DNA of 64,000 nt from Inquilinus limosus DSM 16000. GTDB taxonomy: Bacteria > Pseudomonadota > Alphaproteobacteria > DSM-16000 > Inquilinaceae. Below the pieces are notes generated by a model that was not told the DNA's origin, made no database searches, and worked only from the letters and a program-made list of their open reading frames with translations. Positions within the stretch are counted from its first letter, which is position 1. Every line of letters begins with the position of its first letter. The position numbers and the translations under genes were made by a program. Location: contig NZ_AUHM01000013.1 in assembly GCF_000423185.1 (NCBI RefSeq), positions 62,001 to 126,000 on the forward strand. Direction: 5' to 3'. This document shows positions 9,260 through 17,539 of this stretch, in pieces.

Positions 9260-10789
9260 TCAGCGATCGTCCGGCGCCAGCGGCTCGAGCGCGGGTGCGT
9301 TGAGCACCTGGCCGTCCGGCGAGAACTGCGAGCCGTGGCAGGGGCAGTCCCAGCATTTCTCGAACCGGTTCCAATGGACGAGGCAGCCCATATGCGTGCA
9401 GACGGCGGAGCAGCGGATCACCGTCCCGTCCTCCGCCTTGTAGACCGCGATCTTTCTGAGCCCCTCTCGGATCACCGCGCCTTCGCCCGGGGCGAGCTCG
9501 TCCGCCGAACGCACCTCCCCCGGGCGGATGTATTCGGCGAAGTTCTTGACCGCGCCCGCCTGCCCCCTGACGAATTCGGCCAATGCGGCGAGCGCGGCCG
9601 GCTTGCGGGCGGGGTCGAGCACCGGCGCGTAGCGGCTGTCCTCCCCGAGGATCAGCGGCAGGATCGTGAGGCTGCCGGCGACGCCGTTGGTGATGCCCTG
9701 CCCGGAATCGCCGCTGTGGATGTAGATGTTCGGGTTGCCTGGATTGCGCCCCGAGAAGGGCATGAAATCGACCGGCTCGAGCACCTGGCCCGACCAGCGA
9801 TAGTCGCTGTCACGAAAGCCGGGGTAGTGCTCGCGCGCCCATGCTTCGAGCCGGGCGAAGCGCTCCTCCATATCGTTCGCCTCGCCCGATCGATGATCCT
9901 CTCCGCCGACGATCAGCAGATCCTCCGCATCGCCGAGCGGCTGGATGCGGACATAGTGATAGGGATCGAGCGTGTCCCAGAGCAGCACGTCGGGGACTGT
10001 TCCCTTCGCCACGCGACCGGCGATCACATAGGTGCGGTTCGGAAGCTGCTTGGTGTGGATCGCGACCTTGTCGTTGACTGGCGAGTTCGTCGCGAAGACC
10101 GCGGCCGCCGCCCGGATTCTGGGCCCCGCCTCGGTCTCGATCTCGACGCCGCCGTCGATCTCCTTCTGGCCGAGATAGGCGGTATCGGAATGAAGGCGGC
10201 CGCCGCAGGCGGTGATGGCGCGAGCGAGGCCGGCGAGATATTTGCCCGGATGGAAACGCCCCTGGTCCGGAAAGCGAAGCACCGGTCCGGAGCCGAAGCC
10301 GGGCATCGGCGCCCGATCGGCCCATTCGAGATCGACCCCGATCGACCGACAGGCCTCGTATTCCTGCTCGAGATTCTCGCGGTGGCTGTCCTCGGCGGGC
10401 ACGAGATAGCCGTCGACGCGGGCGAAATCGGCGTCGATCCCTTCCTCGCGGCAGATCGCCTCGATCCGGTTCACGGCGGCGACCTGGCTGTCGTAGTAGA
10501 GCCGCGCCTCCTCCTCGCCGCGGACGCGGATCAGCTCGGAATAGAGATCGTCGAGCTCGGTCGCCAGATGGGCGGTGGTGCGCGCGGTCATTCCGCGGCC
10601 GATGCGCCCGCGGTCGACCACGATCACGTGCCGGCCGAAGCGGGCCAGTTCGTAGGCGGTCGAAAGCCCGGCGATCCCCGACCCGACCACCACCACATCG
10701 CATTCGGCGTCGGCGGCGAGCGGCGGCGCCTCGATCGTCGGTGCCGTTTCCATCCAGAAGGACCGGCTCGCCTCGTCGCCGACATTCAT
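9260..10789 (-). CDS. FAD-dependent oxidoreductase with C-terminal Rieske [2Fe-2S] domain
   Basis: The product has 509 residues. An N-terminal FAD Rossmann motif (VVVVGSGIAGLSTAYELARFG, starting near 34) leads a DAO-type oxidoreductase domain. The last ~90 residues are a Rieske domain with CTHMGC near 461-466 and CPCHGS near 480-485, which supply the two Cys and two His cluster ligands. Such FAD-Rieske proteins are widespread but mostly uncharacterised. The domain pair suggests electron flow from substrate via FAD to the iron-sulfur cluster. The start at 10789 follows GGAGAGACGCG and is preferred to upstream ATGs. The gene is divergent from the DSD1-type gene. Confidence 0.9.
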   Translation of the reverse strand: MNVGDEASRSFWMETAPTIEAPPLAADAECDVVVVGSGIAGLSTAYELARFGRHVIVVDRGRIGRGMTARTTAHLATELDDLYSELIRVRGEEEARLYYDSQVAAVNRIEAICREEGIDADFARVDGYLVPAEDSHRENLEQEYEACRSIGVDLEWADRAPMPGFGSGPVLRFPDQGRFHPGKYLAGLARAITACGGRLHSDTAYLGQKEIDGGVEIETEAGPRIRAAAAVFATNSPVNDKVAIHTKQLPNRTYVIAGRVAKGTVPDVLLWDTLDPYHYVRIQPLGDAEDLLIVGGEDHRSGEANDMEERFARLEAWAREHYPGFRDSDYRWSGQVLEPVDFMPFSGRNPGNPNIYIHSGDSGQGITNGVAGSLTILPLILGEDSRYAPVLDPARKPAALAALAEFVRGQAGAVKNFAEYIRPGEVRSADELAPGEGAVIREGLRKIAVYKAEDGTVIRCSAVCTHMGCLVHWNRFEKCWDCPCHGSQFSPDGQVLNAPALEPLAPDDR

Positions 10790-10979
10790 CGCGTCTCTCC
10801 GCCTGCCGCAAGAGGCGAACATCAAGTCGGCCGCGTCGGTTCCTCGGGATCCCGGGAGCTGCCCGGCAGAAGCGGCACGAGGCGACCGGCACCCCGGACG
10901 TCCTATGCATGAGCGGCAAATTGCGCCTGCGCCGGCGACGGCTTAGACGTTGCGGGTCCTCCTTCGGAATCCGCCCACG

Positions 10980-12125
10980 ATGTCCACCGCCGATCGCCTC
11001 CTCGCCCTCCCGACGCCGAGCCTCATCCTCGACGAGCGGCGCATGCTGCGCAACATCGAGCGCCTGCGCAGCCGTCTGCAGCCGCTGAACGTGACGCTGC
11101 GCCCGCATCTCAAGACGGCGAAGTCGGTCGACGTCGCCCGGCGCCTGCTGACGGACGGCCCCGGCCCGGCAACGGTCTCGACGCTGAAGGAGGCGGAGGT
11201 CTTCGCCGCGGCGGGCGTCGGAGACATCCTCTACGCGGTCGGGATCGCGCCGCAGAAGCTCGACCGGGTCCTCGCCATCCGCGCCAAGGGCTGCGACCTG
11301 TCGATCATCCTCGATTCGGCCGAGCAGGCCTCGGCCGTGGCCGAGGCGTCGCGGCGGGCCGGCGACCGGATCCCGGCCCTGATCGAAATCGACAGCGACG
11401 GTCATCGCGGCGGGATCAGCCCGGCCGATCCGGCACTCACGACCATCGGCCGCATCCTGCACGACGGCGGCGCCGAGCTGCGCGGGGTGGCGACCCACGC
11501 CGGGGAGAGCTACGGCGTGTCCGGCGCCGAGGCGCACGCTGCCTTCGCCGAGCGCGAACGATCCGCCGCCGTGGCGGCGGCGGAGGCCCTGCGGTCGGCC
11601 GGCCTCCCCTGCCCGGTCGTCAGCGTCGGCTCGACGCCGACCGCGCATGCCGCCCGCGACCTCTCCGGCGTGACCGAGGTGCGCGCGGGCGTCTATGTCT
11701 TCTTCGACCTTGTGATGGCCGGCATCGGCGTCTGCTCGACCGACGACATCGCGCTGTCGGTGCTGACCAGCGTCATCGGGCACAACCGGGAGCGCGGCTG
11801 CCTCTTCATCGACGCCGGCTGGATGGCGCTGTCCCGCGACCGGGGCACGGCGGGCCAGGCGGTCGACCAAGGCTACGGCCTCGTCTGCGACATCGACGGC
11901 AAGGTCCTCGGCGACCTCGTCGTCGTCGCGGCCAACCAGGAGCACGGCATCGTCGCGGTCCGCCCCGGGAGCGCAGCCGCCCTGCCCGAGCTGCCGGTCG
12001 GCACCCGCCTGCGCATCCTGCCCAACCACGCCTGCGCGACCGCCGCCCAGCATGACGGCTACGAGGTGCTGCCCGCCGACCCGACGGCGGGGCCGGTGCG
12101 CTGGCCGCGCTTCGGCGGCTGGTAG
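10980..12125 (+). CDS. DSD1-type PLP enzyme (D-serine dehydratase / D-threonine aldolase-like)
   Basis: The 381-residue protein has an alanine-racemase-type N-terminal barrel with the PLP lysine in LRPHLKTAKS (about Lys45). A C-terminal domain ends in PNHACATAAQHDGY (near 347-360), whose His and Cys match the zinc ligands of eukaryotic-type D-serine dehydratase. Family members act on D-serine, D-threonine or hydroxy-D-aspartate. The ATG at 10980 is preferred to the TTG at 10950, because family similarity starts at LLALPTPSLILDE. Together with nearby FAD amino acid oxidases it suggests D-amino-acid catabolism. Confidence 0.85.
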   Translation: MSTADRLLALPTPSLILDERRMLRNIERLRSRLQPLNVTLRPHLKTAKSVDVARRLLTDGPGPATVSTLKEAEVFAAAGVGDILYAVGIAPQKLDRVLAIRAKGCDLSIILDSAEQASAVAEASRRAGDRIPALIEIDSDGHRGGISPADPALTTIGRILHDGGAELRGVATHAGESYGVSGAEAHAAFAERERSAAVAAAEALRSAGLPCPVVSVGSTPTAHAARDLSGVTEVRAGVYVFFDLVMAGIGVCSTDDIALSVLTSVIGHNRERGCLFIDAGWMALSRDRGTAGQAVDQGYGLVCDIDGKVLGDLVVVAANQEHGIVAVRPGSAAALPELPVGTRLRILPNHACATAAQHDGYEVLPADPTAGPVRWPRFGGW

Positions 12126-12253
12126 CGCCCCTCCACGGGCCTCCGGCCGGCGGATCCTTGGCCAACTCTGGCTCATGTCTCCGCGGATTATTCCTCGTTT
12201 GGCTCGGGGCGCGGCTTCCGTCTATCCAGAGGGCGCCGGCAGCCACCCGAACG

Positions 12254-13459
12254 ATGGAGACAGGATTGACGATCTCGCTATCGCGCCGGCGGGCGCTTGC
12301 CGGCTCCGTGCTCGCGGTCCCCGCGCTCGCGCTTTTCTCGACCGCCCTCTCCGGCGCCCGCGCCGCCGACGGCGAGCCGAGCGCGCTCGGCCGCGTCGTC
12401 GACGAGGCGATCCGGCCGATGATGGCGGAGAACGATGTTCCGGGCATGGCCGTCGCGGTCACGGCCGGGGGCAAGCGCCATGTCTTCAGCTACGGCGTCG
12501 CGTCCAGGGAGAGCGGGCAGACGGTCACCGAGGACACGCTGTTCGAGATCGGCTCGGTCAGCAAGACCTTCACCGCCACCCTCGCGACCTATGCCGAGGC
12601 GCGCGGCGCCCTGTCCTTCTCCGACCCGGCGAGCCGGTACCTGCCGGAGCTCGCCGGCAGCAGCTTCGACCGGATCAGCCTGCTCGATCTCGGCACCTAT
12701 ACGGCGGGCGGCCTGCCCCTGCAGTTCCCGGACGAGATCAAGGATCCGGACGGGATGATCGCCTTCTACCGGGGCTGGCGCCCGGCCTATCCTCCCGGCA
12801 CCCGCCGGCTCTACTCGAACCCGAGCATCGGGCTGTTCGGCCATCTCGCCGCCAGGGCCATGGGGCAGCCCTTCGACGCGCTGATGGAGCGGACGACCTT
12901 CCCGGCGCTGGGCCTGACCCGGACCTTCATCCGGGTGCCGCCGGACCGGATGGACCGCTACGCCTGGGGCTACAAGGCCGGCAAGCCAGTCCGGGTGACG
13001 CCGGGCGTGCTGGACGCGGAAGCCTATGGCGTGAAGACGACCGCGGCCGACCTGATCCGCTTCGTCGAGGCCAACATGGACGGCTCGGCGTTGGACGAAA
13101 CGCTGCGGCGCGCCATCGCCGCGACCCATGCCGGGTACTACAGGATCGGCGACATGACGCAGGGCCTGGGCTGGGAGACGTATGCCTGGCCCACGGATCT
13201 CGGCCGGCTGCTGGCGGGGAATTCCCGCGAGATGAGCGGCAAGGCCAACGCCGCCGTCCGGCTGGACCCGCCGGTGCCGCCGCAGGGCGAGGTGCTGATC
13301 AACAAGACCGGCTCCACCAACGGCTTCGGCGCCTATGCCGCCTTCGTTCCCGCCAGGCGGATCGGCGTGGTGATCCTGGCGAACAAGGCCTATCCGATCC
13401 CGGCGCGGGTGACGGCCGCCCACCGGATCCTGACGTCGCTCGATGGCGAGGCCGGCTGA
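12254..13459 (+). CDS. class C (AmpC-type) beta-lactamase, exported
   Basis: The product has about 401 residues, slightly longer than classical AmpC. The serine-hydrolase motifs are in the class C order: SVSK near 102, YSN near 186 and KTG near 350. The rest of the fold (GQPFDALMERTTFPALGL, GWETYAWP) also fits AmpC rather than an esterase. The N-terminus is a signal sequence with SRRRALAG before the hydrophobic core and an ARA cleavage site; the twin arginines allow Tat export. A TTG at 12266 with GGAGACAGGA just before it is an alternative start. There is no ampR-type LysR gene beside it. Confidence 0.88.
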   Translation: METGLTISLSRRRALAGSVLAVPALALFSTALSGARAADGEPSALGRVVDEAIRPMMAENDVPGMAVAVTAGGKRHVFSYGVASRESGQTVTEDTLFEIGSVSKTFTATLATYAEARGALSFSDPASRYLPELAGSSFDRISLLDLGTYTAGGLPLQFPDEIKDPDGMIAFYRGWRPAYPPGTRRLYSNPSIGLFGHLAARAMGQPFDALMERTTFPALGLTRTFIRVPPDRMDRYAWGYKAGKPVRVTPGVLDAEAYGVKTTAADLIRFVEANMDGSALDETLRRAIAATHAGYYRIGDMTQGLGWETYAWPTDLGRLLAGNSREMSGKANAAVRLDPPVPPQGEVLINKTGSTNGFGAYAAFVPARRIGVVILANKAYPIPARVTAAHRILTSLDGEAG

Positions 13460-13483
13460 CGGGAGCGTCGCCGAGAAGGGCCG

Positions 13484-14272
13484 TCACGCCGCTTCCCGGT
13501 CGCGGCGCAGGCCGTCCTTGCGCATCTGGTCGGGGGTCGTGCCGGTCAGGCGGTGCAACATGGCGATGAAGGCCGAGGCGTTGCCGTAGCCCAGCGACCG
13601 CGCCACCGTGCCGACCGAGGCCCCCTCCTCCAGCCGGGACAGCGCGGCCACCAGCTTCATCCGCTGCCGCCATTCGGCGAAGGACATGCCGAGGTCGCGC
13701 TGGCAGTGGCGCGACAGGGTCCGCTCGGTGGTGCCGGTCTGCCGCGCCCATTCGGCCAGCGACCGGCGGTCGCCGGGATGGCGCTGCAGAGCCTCCAGCA
13801 CGGTGCGCAGCGCCGGGTCGTCCGACAACGGCAGGTAGGAGGCGTGACGCGGGGCGAGGCGGATCTGGTCGACCAGCACCTGCGCCAGCCGCAGGTCGGC
13901 GTCGCTGCGCGGCACCCGCACCCCGCGCGCGTCGAAATCGGCCAGGATCGCCTTGATCAGCGGGCTGAGCGCCAGGGTGCAGGGCTCGGCCGGCAGTTCG
14001 GCGCAGAGATCGCGCACGACATAGACCGACACGTAGCGGACCGCGTCGCGATTGTGGCACGCATGCCGCACGTCGGGCGGGGTCCAGATCGCATAATGCG
14101 GCGGCGACAGGTAGCGCACGCCGCCGACCGTCGCCTCCATCAGGCCCCGCACGGCGTAGTTCAGCTTGCCCCAGGGCAGCGACGCCTCCGGCCACACCAT
14201 GCCGGCCGGGTAATCCTCGGTGCGGAAGGACAGCGGATCGGGCGGGTCACCGCGCAGCGCCGGCCTGGTCAT
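13484..14272 (-). CDS. AraC-family transcriptional regulator with N-terminal cupin
   Basis: The 262-residue protein has an N-terminal cupin-like sensing domain, including YAIWTPPDVRHACHN, a pattern seen in AraC members that sit beside exporters. The C-terminal double helix-turn-helix starts around residue 165 (SLAEWARQTGTTERTLSRHC, then TVARSLGYGNASAFIAMLHR). The gene is divergent from an EamA-family exporter gene with 71 bp between starts, the usual arrangement for a local regulator. An inverted repeat lies between them. Confidence 0.9.
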   Translation of the reverse strand: MTRPALRGDPPDPLSFRTEDYPAGMVWPEASLPWGKLNYAVRGLMEATVGGVRYLSPPHYAIWTPPDVRHACHNRDAVRYVSVYVVRDLCAELPAEPCTLALSPLIKAILADFDARGVRVPRSDADLRLAQVLVDQIRLAPRHASYLPLSDDPALRTVLEALQRHPGDRRSLAEWARQTGTTERTLSRHCQRDLGMSFAEWRQRMKLVAALSRLEEGASVGTVARSLGYGNASAFIAMLHRLTGTTPDQMRKDGLRRDREAA

Positions 14273-14285
14273 GTCCTGTCCTCCC

Positions 14286-14301
14286 GATCGGTTGTCCGAT
14301 C
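14286..14301. promoter_or_regulatory. inverted repeat GATCGG-N4-CCGATC in divergent promoter
   Basis: The two 6-bp arms are perfect and separated by TTGT. The site lies 14 bp from the AraC-family start and about 42 bp from the EamA start, next to an A/T-rich TTATATATC that could be a promoter element. A regulator binding site is the natural reading. Confidence 0.5.
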
Positions 14302-14343
14302 ATCGTTATATATCTCGAACCGGCCAGGCGCTAGGGTCGCCCC

Positions 14344-15261
14344 ATGTCCGCCTCGAACATCCCTCTGCGCTGGTTCGCCCTGCCGGTCGTCACCGTCGCG
14401 ATCTGGTCCGGCAACGTGGTCGTCACCAAGCTGGCGGCCACCGCGATCCATCCCAGCGTCATCGCCTTCGAGCGCTGGGCCCTGGCCCTGCTGCTGCTGA
14501 CGCCCTTCCTGCTGCGCCCCGTCTGGCGGCTGCGGCGGGAGATCCGGCCGCATCTGCCGAAGCTGGCGGTGCTGGGGCTGCTCGGCATGGCGGCCTATCA
14601 GGGGCTGGCCTATTACGCGGCGGAGACGACTTCGGCGACCAAGATGGGCTTCGTGGTGTCGCTGGTGCCGCTCCTGACCATGGCTCTGTCGAGCCTGCTG
14701 CTGGCCGAGGCGCCGACCCTGGGCATGCTGGCGGGCGGGATCCTGTCCCTGCTGGGCCTGACGCTGCTGATCGGCCAGGGCGATCCGCTGGCGCCGTTCA
14801 GCGGCGGGCTGGCGCCGGGCGACGGGTTGATGCTGATCGCCTGCGTCACCTATGCCGGCTACGGCGTGCTGCTGCGGCGCTGGCCGATGCCGCTGCCGGC
14901 CTGGCCCTCGCTGTACCTGCAGATCGCCTTCGCCACGCTGTTCCTGCTGCCCGGCTGGCTGCTGGCGCCGGCGGCGCCGCACAGCCCGACGGCGATCGGG
15001 CTGATCCTCTATGCCGGGATCCCGACCTCGATCCTGGCGCCGTTCCTGTGGATGCAGGCGATCCGCCTGCTCGGCCCCAGCCGCACCAGCCTGTTCATCA
15101 ACCTGTCGCCGGTGATGACGGCGGCGATCGCGATGGCCGTGCTGGGCGAGAGCCTGCACCCGTACCACCTCGCCGGCGGCGCCCTGGTGCTGCTGGGCGT
15201 CGTCCTGGCCCAGCGCGCCGGCCGCCGCCCGGCGCGGGTGGCGGCGGAGGCGGCGGAGTGA
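14344..15261 (+). CDS. EamA/DMT-superfamily inner-membrane transporter
   Basis: The 305-residue protein has about ten hydrophobic segments in two homologous halves. Each half shows the EamA pattern: early FERWALALLLLTPFLL, and in the second half APFLWMQAIRLLGPSRTSLF followed by VLGESLHPYHLAGGALVLLG. Family members export amino acids or other small metabolites across the inner membrane. It is divergent from the AraC-family gene, which probably regulates it. The substrate cannot be deduced. Confidence 0.9.
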   Translation: MSASNIPLRWFALPVVTVAIWSGNVVVTKLAATAIHPSVIAFERWALALLLLTPFLLRPVWRLRREIRPHLPKLAVLGLLGMAAYQGLAYYAAETTSATKMGFVVSLVPLLTMALSSLLLAEAPTLGMLAGGILSLLGLTLLIGQGDPLAPFSGGLAPGDGLMLIACVTYAGYGVLLRRWPMPLPAWPSLYLQIAFATLFLLPGWLLAPAAPHSPTAIGLILYAGIPTSILAPFLWMQAIRLLGPSRTSLFINLSPVMTAAIAMAVLGESLHPYHLAGGALVLLGVVLAQRAGRRPARVAAEAAE

Positions 15262-15263
15262 GG

Positions 15264-15291
15264 CGGCGCCGCCCGAACCCGGGCGGCGCCG
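15264..15291. terminator. strong GC hairpin between convergent genes (bidirectional terminator candidate)
   Basis: A perfect 12-bp inverted repeat (CGGCGCCGCCCG / CGGGCGGCGCCG) with a 4-nt AACC loop lies directly between the stop of the EamA gene and the stop of the lipoprotein gene. It lacks a long T tract, but position and stability suggest transcription termination or mRNA 3'-end protection for both genes. Confidence 0.65.
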
Positions 15292-15298
15292 GCTTCTG

Positions 15299-16159
15299 CT
15301 ACTTCCAGCCGTATGTCTGCCCGGCGGTGCGCAGCATCCGATCGTGCTCGCGGCGCAGCTGGGTCAGCTTGCGGGTCAGGTCGCGGCCGAGGATCTTGGC
15401 GTAGTCCTGGCCGGTCTTGGACTTGTCCCAGTCGTTCTCGACGAAGCGGGCGTCGACCCGGCCGGAGCGGGTGACCGAGACCGGCGTCCCGGTGAAGGTC
15501 TCGGCCGCCTTGGTCAGCTCGGCCACGAAGGTGGCGTCGTCCAGCCCGCTATAGGCCTTGCCGGTGGAATCCGCGATGTTCAGGAAGAACAGGTCGCGGC
15601 CGAAGGCGGTGTAGCCGCCGCCGAGGCCCTTGTTCACCGAGGCGGCATGCTGGAAGAAGGCCTGCGCCTCCTCGCCGCTCGGCGCATGGTCCTTGAAGGT
15701 GACCACGGCATAGCCGGTGTTGCCCTGCCCTTCCGGCGTGAAGTCGGTGACCAGCACGCTCCATTGCCGGAAGGTGTAGCCGACCGCGGCGGCGAACAGG
15801 TCGGCGGTCTTCGGGTCGGTCTCGAAGGCCGATTGCAGCGAGGCGTTGGTCTCGAGCTGGTAGCCGCCCGGCGTCACCTCGGTCTGCACCTGGTCGGCCG
15901 GGACGTTGAGCAGCGCCAGGATCTTCGGCAGCTCGGTGTCCTTCACCTGCGTGGTGACGGCGGCGCGGTCGGCGTAGCTCGCCTTCGCGGCGTCGAGGCC
16001 GAGCGGCTTGAAGGTCAGCGCCTCGTAGGAGAACAGCAGGGTCGGACCGACCGGCGCGGCCGGCGCCGGCTCGGCCCGCTGGCCGCAGGCGGCGAGCGCG
16101 ATCGTGGAGGCCAGGCCGGCCGCCAGCGTGATGGATTTGAAGGATCGCAGGAAGCTCAT
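15299..16159 (-). CDS. uncharacterised lipoprotein
   Basis: The product has 286 residues and starts with a lipoprotein signal peptide: SITLAAGLASTIALAAC, with the lipobox LAAC, then GQRAEPAPAAP. The ATG at 16159 follows GGAGGGGAC and places the signal at the N-terminus, whereas the longer frame to 16240 would bury it. The mature part has no motif I recognise. It looks like a soluble alpha/beta domain (LLFSYEALTFKPLGLDAA, VTFKDHAPSGEEAQAFFQHA) with a basic C-terminal helix. Location after processing: anchored to the inner or outer membrane. Function unknown. Confidence 0.75.
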   Translation of the reverse strand: MSFLRSFKSITLAAGLASTIALAACGQRAEPAPAAPVGPTLLFSYEALTFKPLGLDAAKASYADRAAVTTQVKDTELPKILALLNVPADQVQTEVTPGGYQLETNASLQSAFETDPKTADLFAAAVGYTFRQWSVLVTDFTPEGQGNTGYAVVTFKDHAPSGEEAQAFFQHAASVNKGLGGGYTAFGRDLFFLNIADSTGKAYSGLDDATFVAELTKAAETFTGTPVSVTRSGRVDARFVENDWDKSKTGQDYAKILGRDLTRKLTQLRREHDRMLRTAGQTYGWK

Positions 16160-16314
16160 GTCGTGATTGTCCCCTCCGGAACGGAGCGAAGCGCCCCGGC
16201 CGGCGAGTATAGGAAGGATCGCCCGCGCCGCAGCCCCCATTTGTCGGGGAGGAGAGCGATTTGCGGCCGCCGCCGTGATGCGATACCAGAGGGGGACCGC
16301 CGCCCGGAGACCCG

Positions 16315-17151
16315 ATGATGACCGACCGTCCCGACGCCGCCCCCGATGCCGCAGAGGCCACGCGCCGCCTGATCGAGGTGATGGCGCGGCTGCGCCATCC
16401 CGAGACCGGCTGCCCGTGGGACGTGGAACAGAGCTTCCGCACCATCGCGCCCTACACGATCGAGGAGGCCTATGAGGTGGCCGACGCGATCGAGCGCGAC
16501 GCCATGGACGAGCTGAAGGACGAGCTGGGCGACCTCCTGTTCCAAGTCGCCTTCCATTCGCGCATGGCGGAGGAGCGCGGCGCCTTCGACTTCGCCGACG
16601 TGGCCGCCGGCATCGTCGAGAAGATGATCCGCCGCCATCCGCACGTGTTCGGCGACGCCCCGGTCGACGCCGACGGCATGCCGGCGCAGTGGGAGCGGCA
16701 GAAGGCGGAGGAACGGGCCGCCAAGGCGAAGGCCGAGGGCCGGCCGGCCGGGGCGCTGGACGGCATCGCCGCCGGCCTGCCCAGCCTGACCCGGGCGCTG
16801 AAGCTGCAGAGGCGGGCGGCGCGGGTCGGCTTCGACTGGACCGACCCGGCCGACATCCTCGACAAGATCGAGGAGGAGGCGGCCGAGATCCGGGCGGAGG
16901 TCCGCGAAGGCGCGCCGCGGGAGCGGATCGAGGACGAGATCGGCGACCTGCTGTTCTGCGCTGTCAACCTCGCCCGGCGCTACGAGGTCGACCCCGATTC
17001 CGCCCTGCGCCGCACCAACGCCAAATTCGAGCGCCGCTTCCGCCACCTGGAGGCGGCGCTGCGGGCCGAAGGCCGCGAACCGGCCGAGGCCAGCCTGGAC
17101 GAGATGGAGGCGCTGTGGGTCGCCGCCAAGAAGGCGGAGACGGCGGCTTGA
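16315..17151 (+). CDS. mazG: MazG nucleoside triphosphate pyrophosphohydrolase
   Basis: The 278-residue protein carries two MazG domains. The N-terminal one has HPETGCPWDVEQSFRTIAPY, the Mg-binding TIEEAYEVADAI, and ELKDELGDLLFQV. The C-terminal one repeats EEEAAEIRAEV and ERIEDEIGDLLFCAVNLAR. Role: hydrolysis of NTPs/dNTPs to monophosphate and pyrophosphate, protecting against aberrant nucleotides and modulating ppGpp stress responses. The start at 16315 follows GGAGACCCG. In related genomes mazG often follows hflX; here it lies on the opposite strand, its stop 4 bp from that of the FKBP gene. Confidence 0.95.
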   Translation: MMTDRPDAAPDAAEATRRLIEVMARLRHPETGCPWDVEQSFRTIAPYTIEEAYEVADAIERDAMDELKDELGDLLFQVAFHSRMAEERGAFDFADVAAGIVEKMIRRHPHVFGDAPVDADGMPAQWERQKAEERAAKAKAEGRPAGALDGIAAGLPSLTRALKLQRRAARVGFDWTDPADILDKIEEEAAEIRAEVREGAPRERIEDEIGDLLFCAVNLARRYEVDPDSALRRTNAKFERRFRHLEAALRAEGREPAEASLDEMEALWVAAKKAETAA

Positions 17152-17155
17152 GGCG

Positions 17156-17512
17156 TCAGACCGCCAGCAGCTCGACGTCGAAGATCAGGGTCGCGTTCGG
17201 CGGGATCACTCCGCCGGCGCCGCGGGAGCCGTAGCCCAGGGCGGCCGGGATGACCAGGCGGCGCTTACCGCCGATCTTCATGCCCTGCACGCCCTCGTCC
17301 CAGCCGCGGATCACCCGACCGCCGCCGAGCGGGAAGCGGAACGGCTCGTTGCGGTCGCGGCTGGAATCGAACTTGCGGCCGGCGCTGCCGTCGGCGTTCT
17401 GCAGCCAGCCGGTGTAGTGCACGGTCACGGTGATGCCGTGCGTCGCCTCGGCGCCGGTGCCGACCTCCAGATCCTCGATCTCCAGCCCGGAGGCGGTGAC
17501 GGTGCGGGACAT
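17156..17512 (-). CDS. FKBP-type peptidyl-prolyl cis-trans isomerase
   Basis: The 118-residue single-domain FKBP has no signal peptide and is presumably cytoplasmic. Characteristic elements are [48 protein letters not shown] and the C-terminal strand [10 protein letters not shown]. Active-site aromatic and Asp positions appear intact. Role: proline isomerisation during protein folding. The start follows AAGGAAGC. It is the last gene of a leftward hfq-hflX-IMPase-FKBP group, 27 bp after the phosphatase gene. Confidence 0.94.
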   Translation of the reverse strand: MSRTVTASGLEIEDLEVGTGAEATHGITVTVHYTGWLQNADGSAGRKFDSSRDRNEPFRFPLGGGRVIRGWDEGVQGMKIGGKRRLVIPAALGYGSRGAGGVIPPNATLIFDVELLAV

Positions 17513-17539
17513 GATGCTTCCTTCTCGGGTTGGTATGGT

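Noticed and set aside
10845-10854. Palindrome CGGGATCCCG as an operator between the Rieske-FAD and DSD1-type genes
   Set aside because: A 10-bp G+C palindrome is expected by chance in such DNA, and no regulator gene is adjacent to support it.
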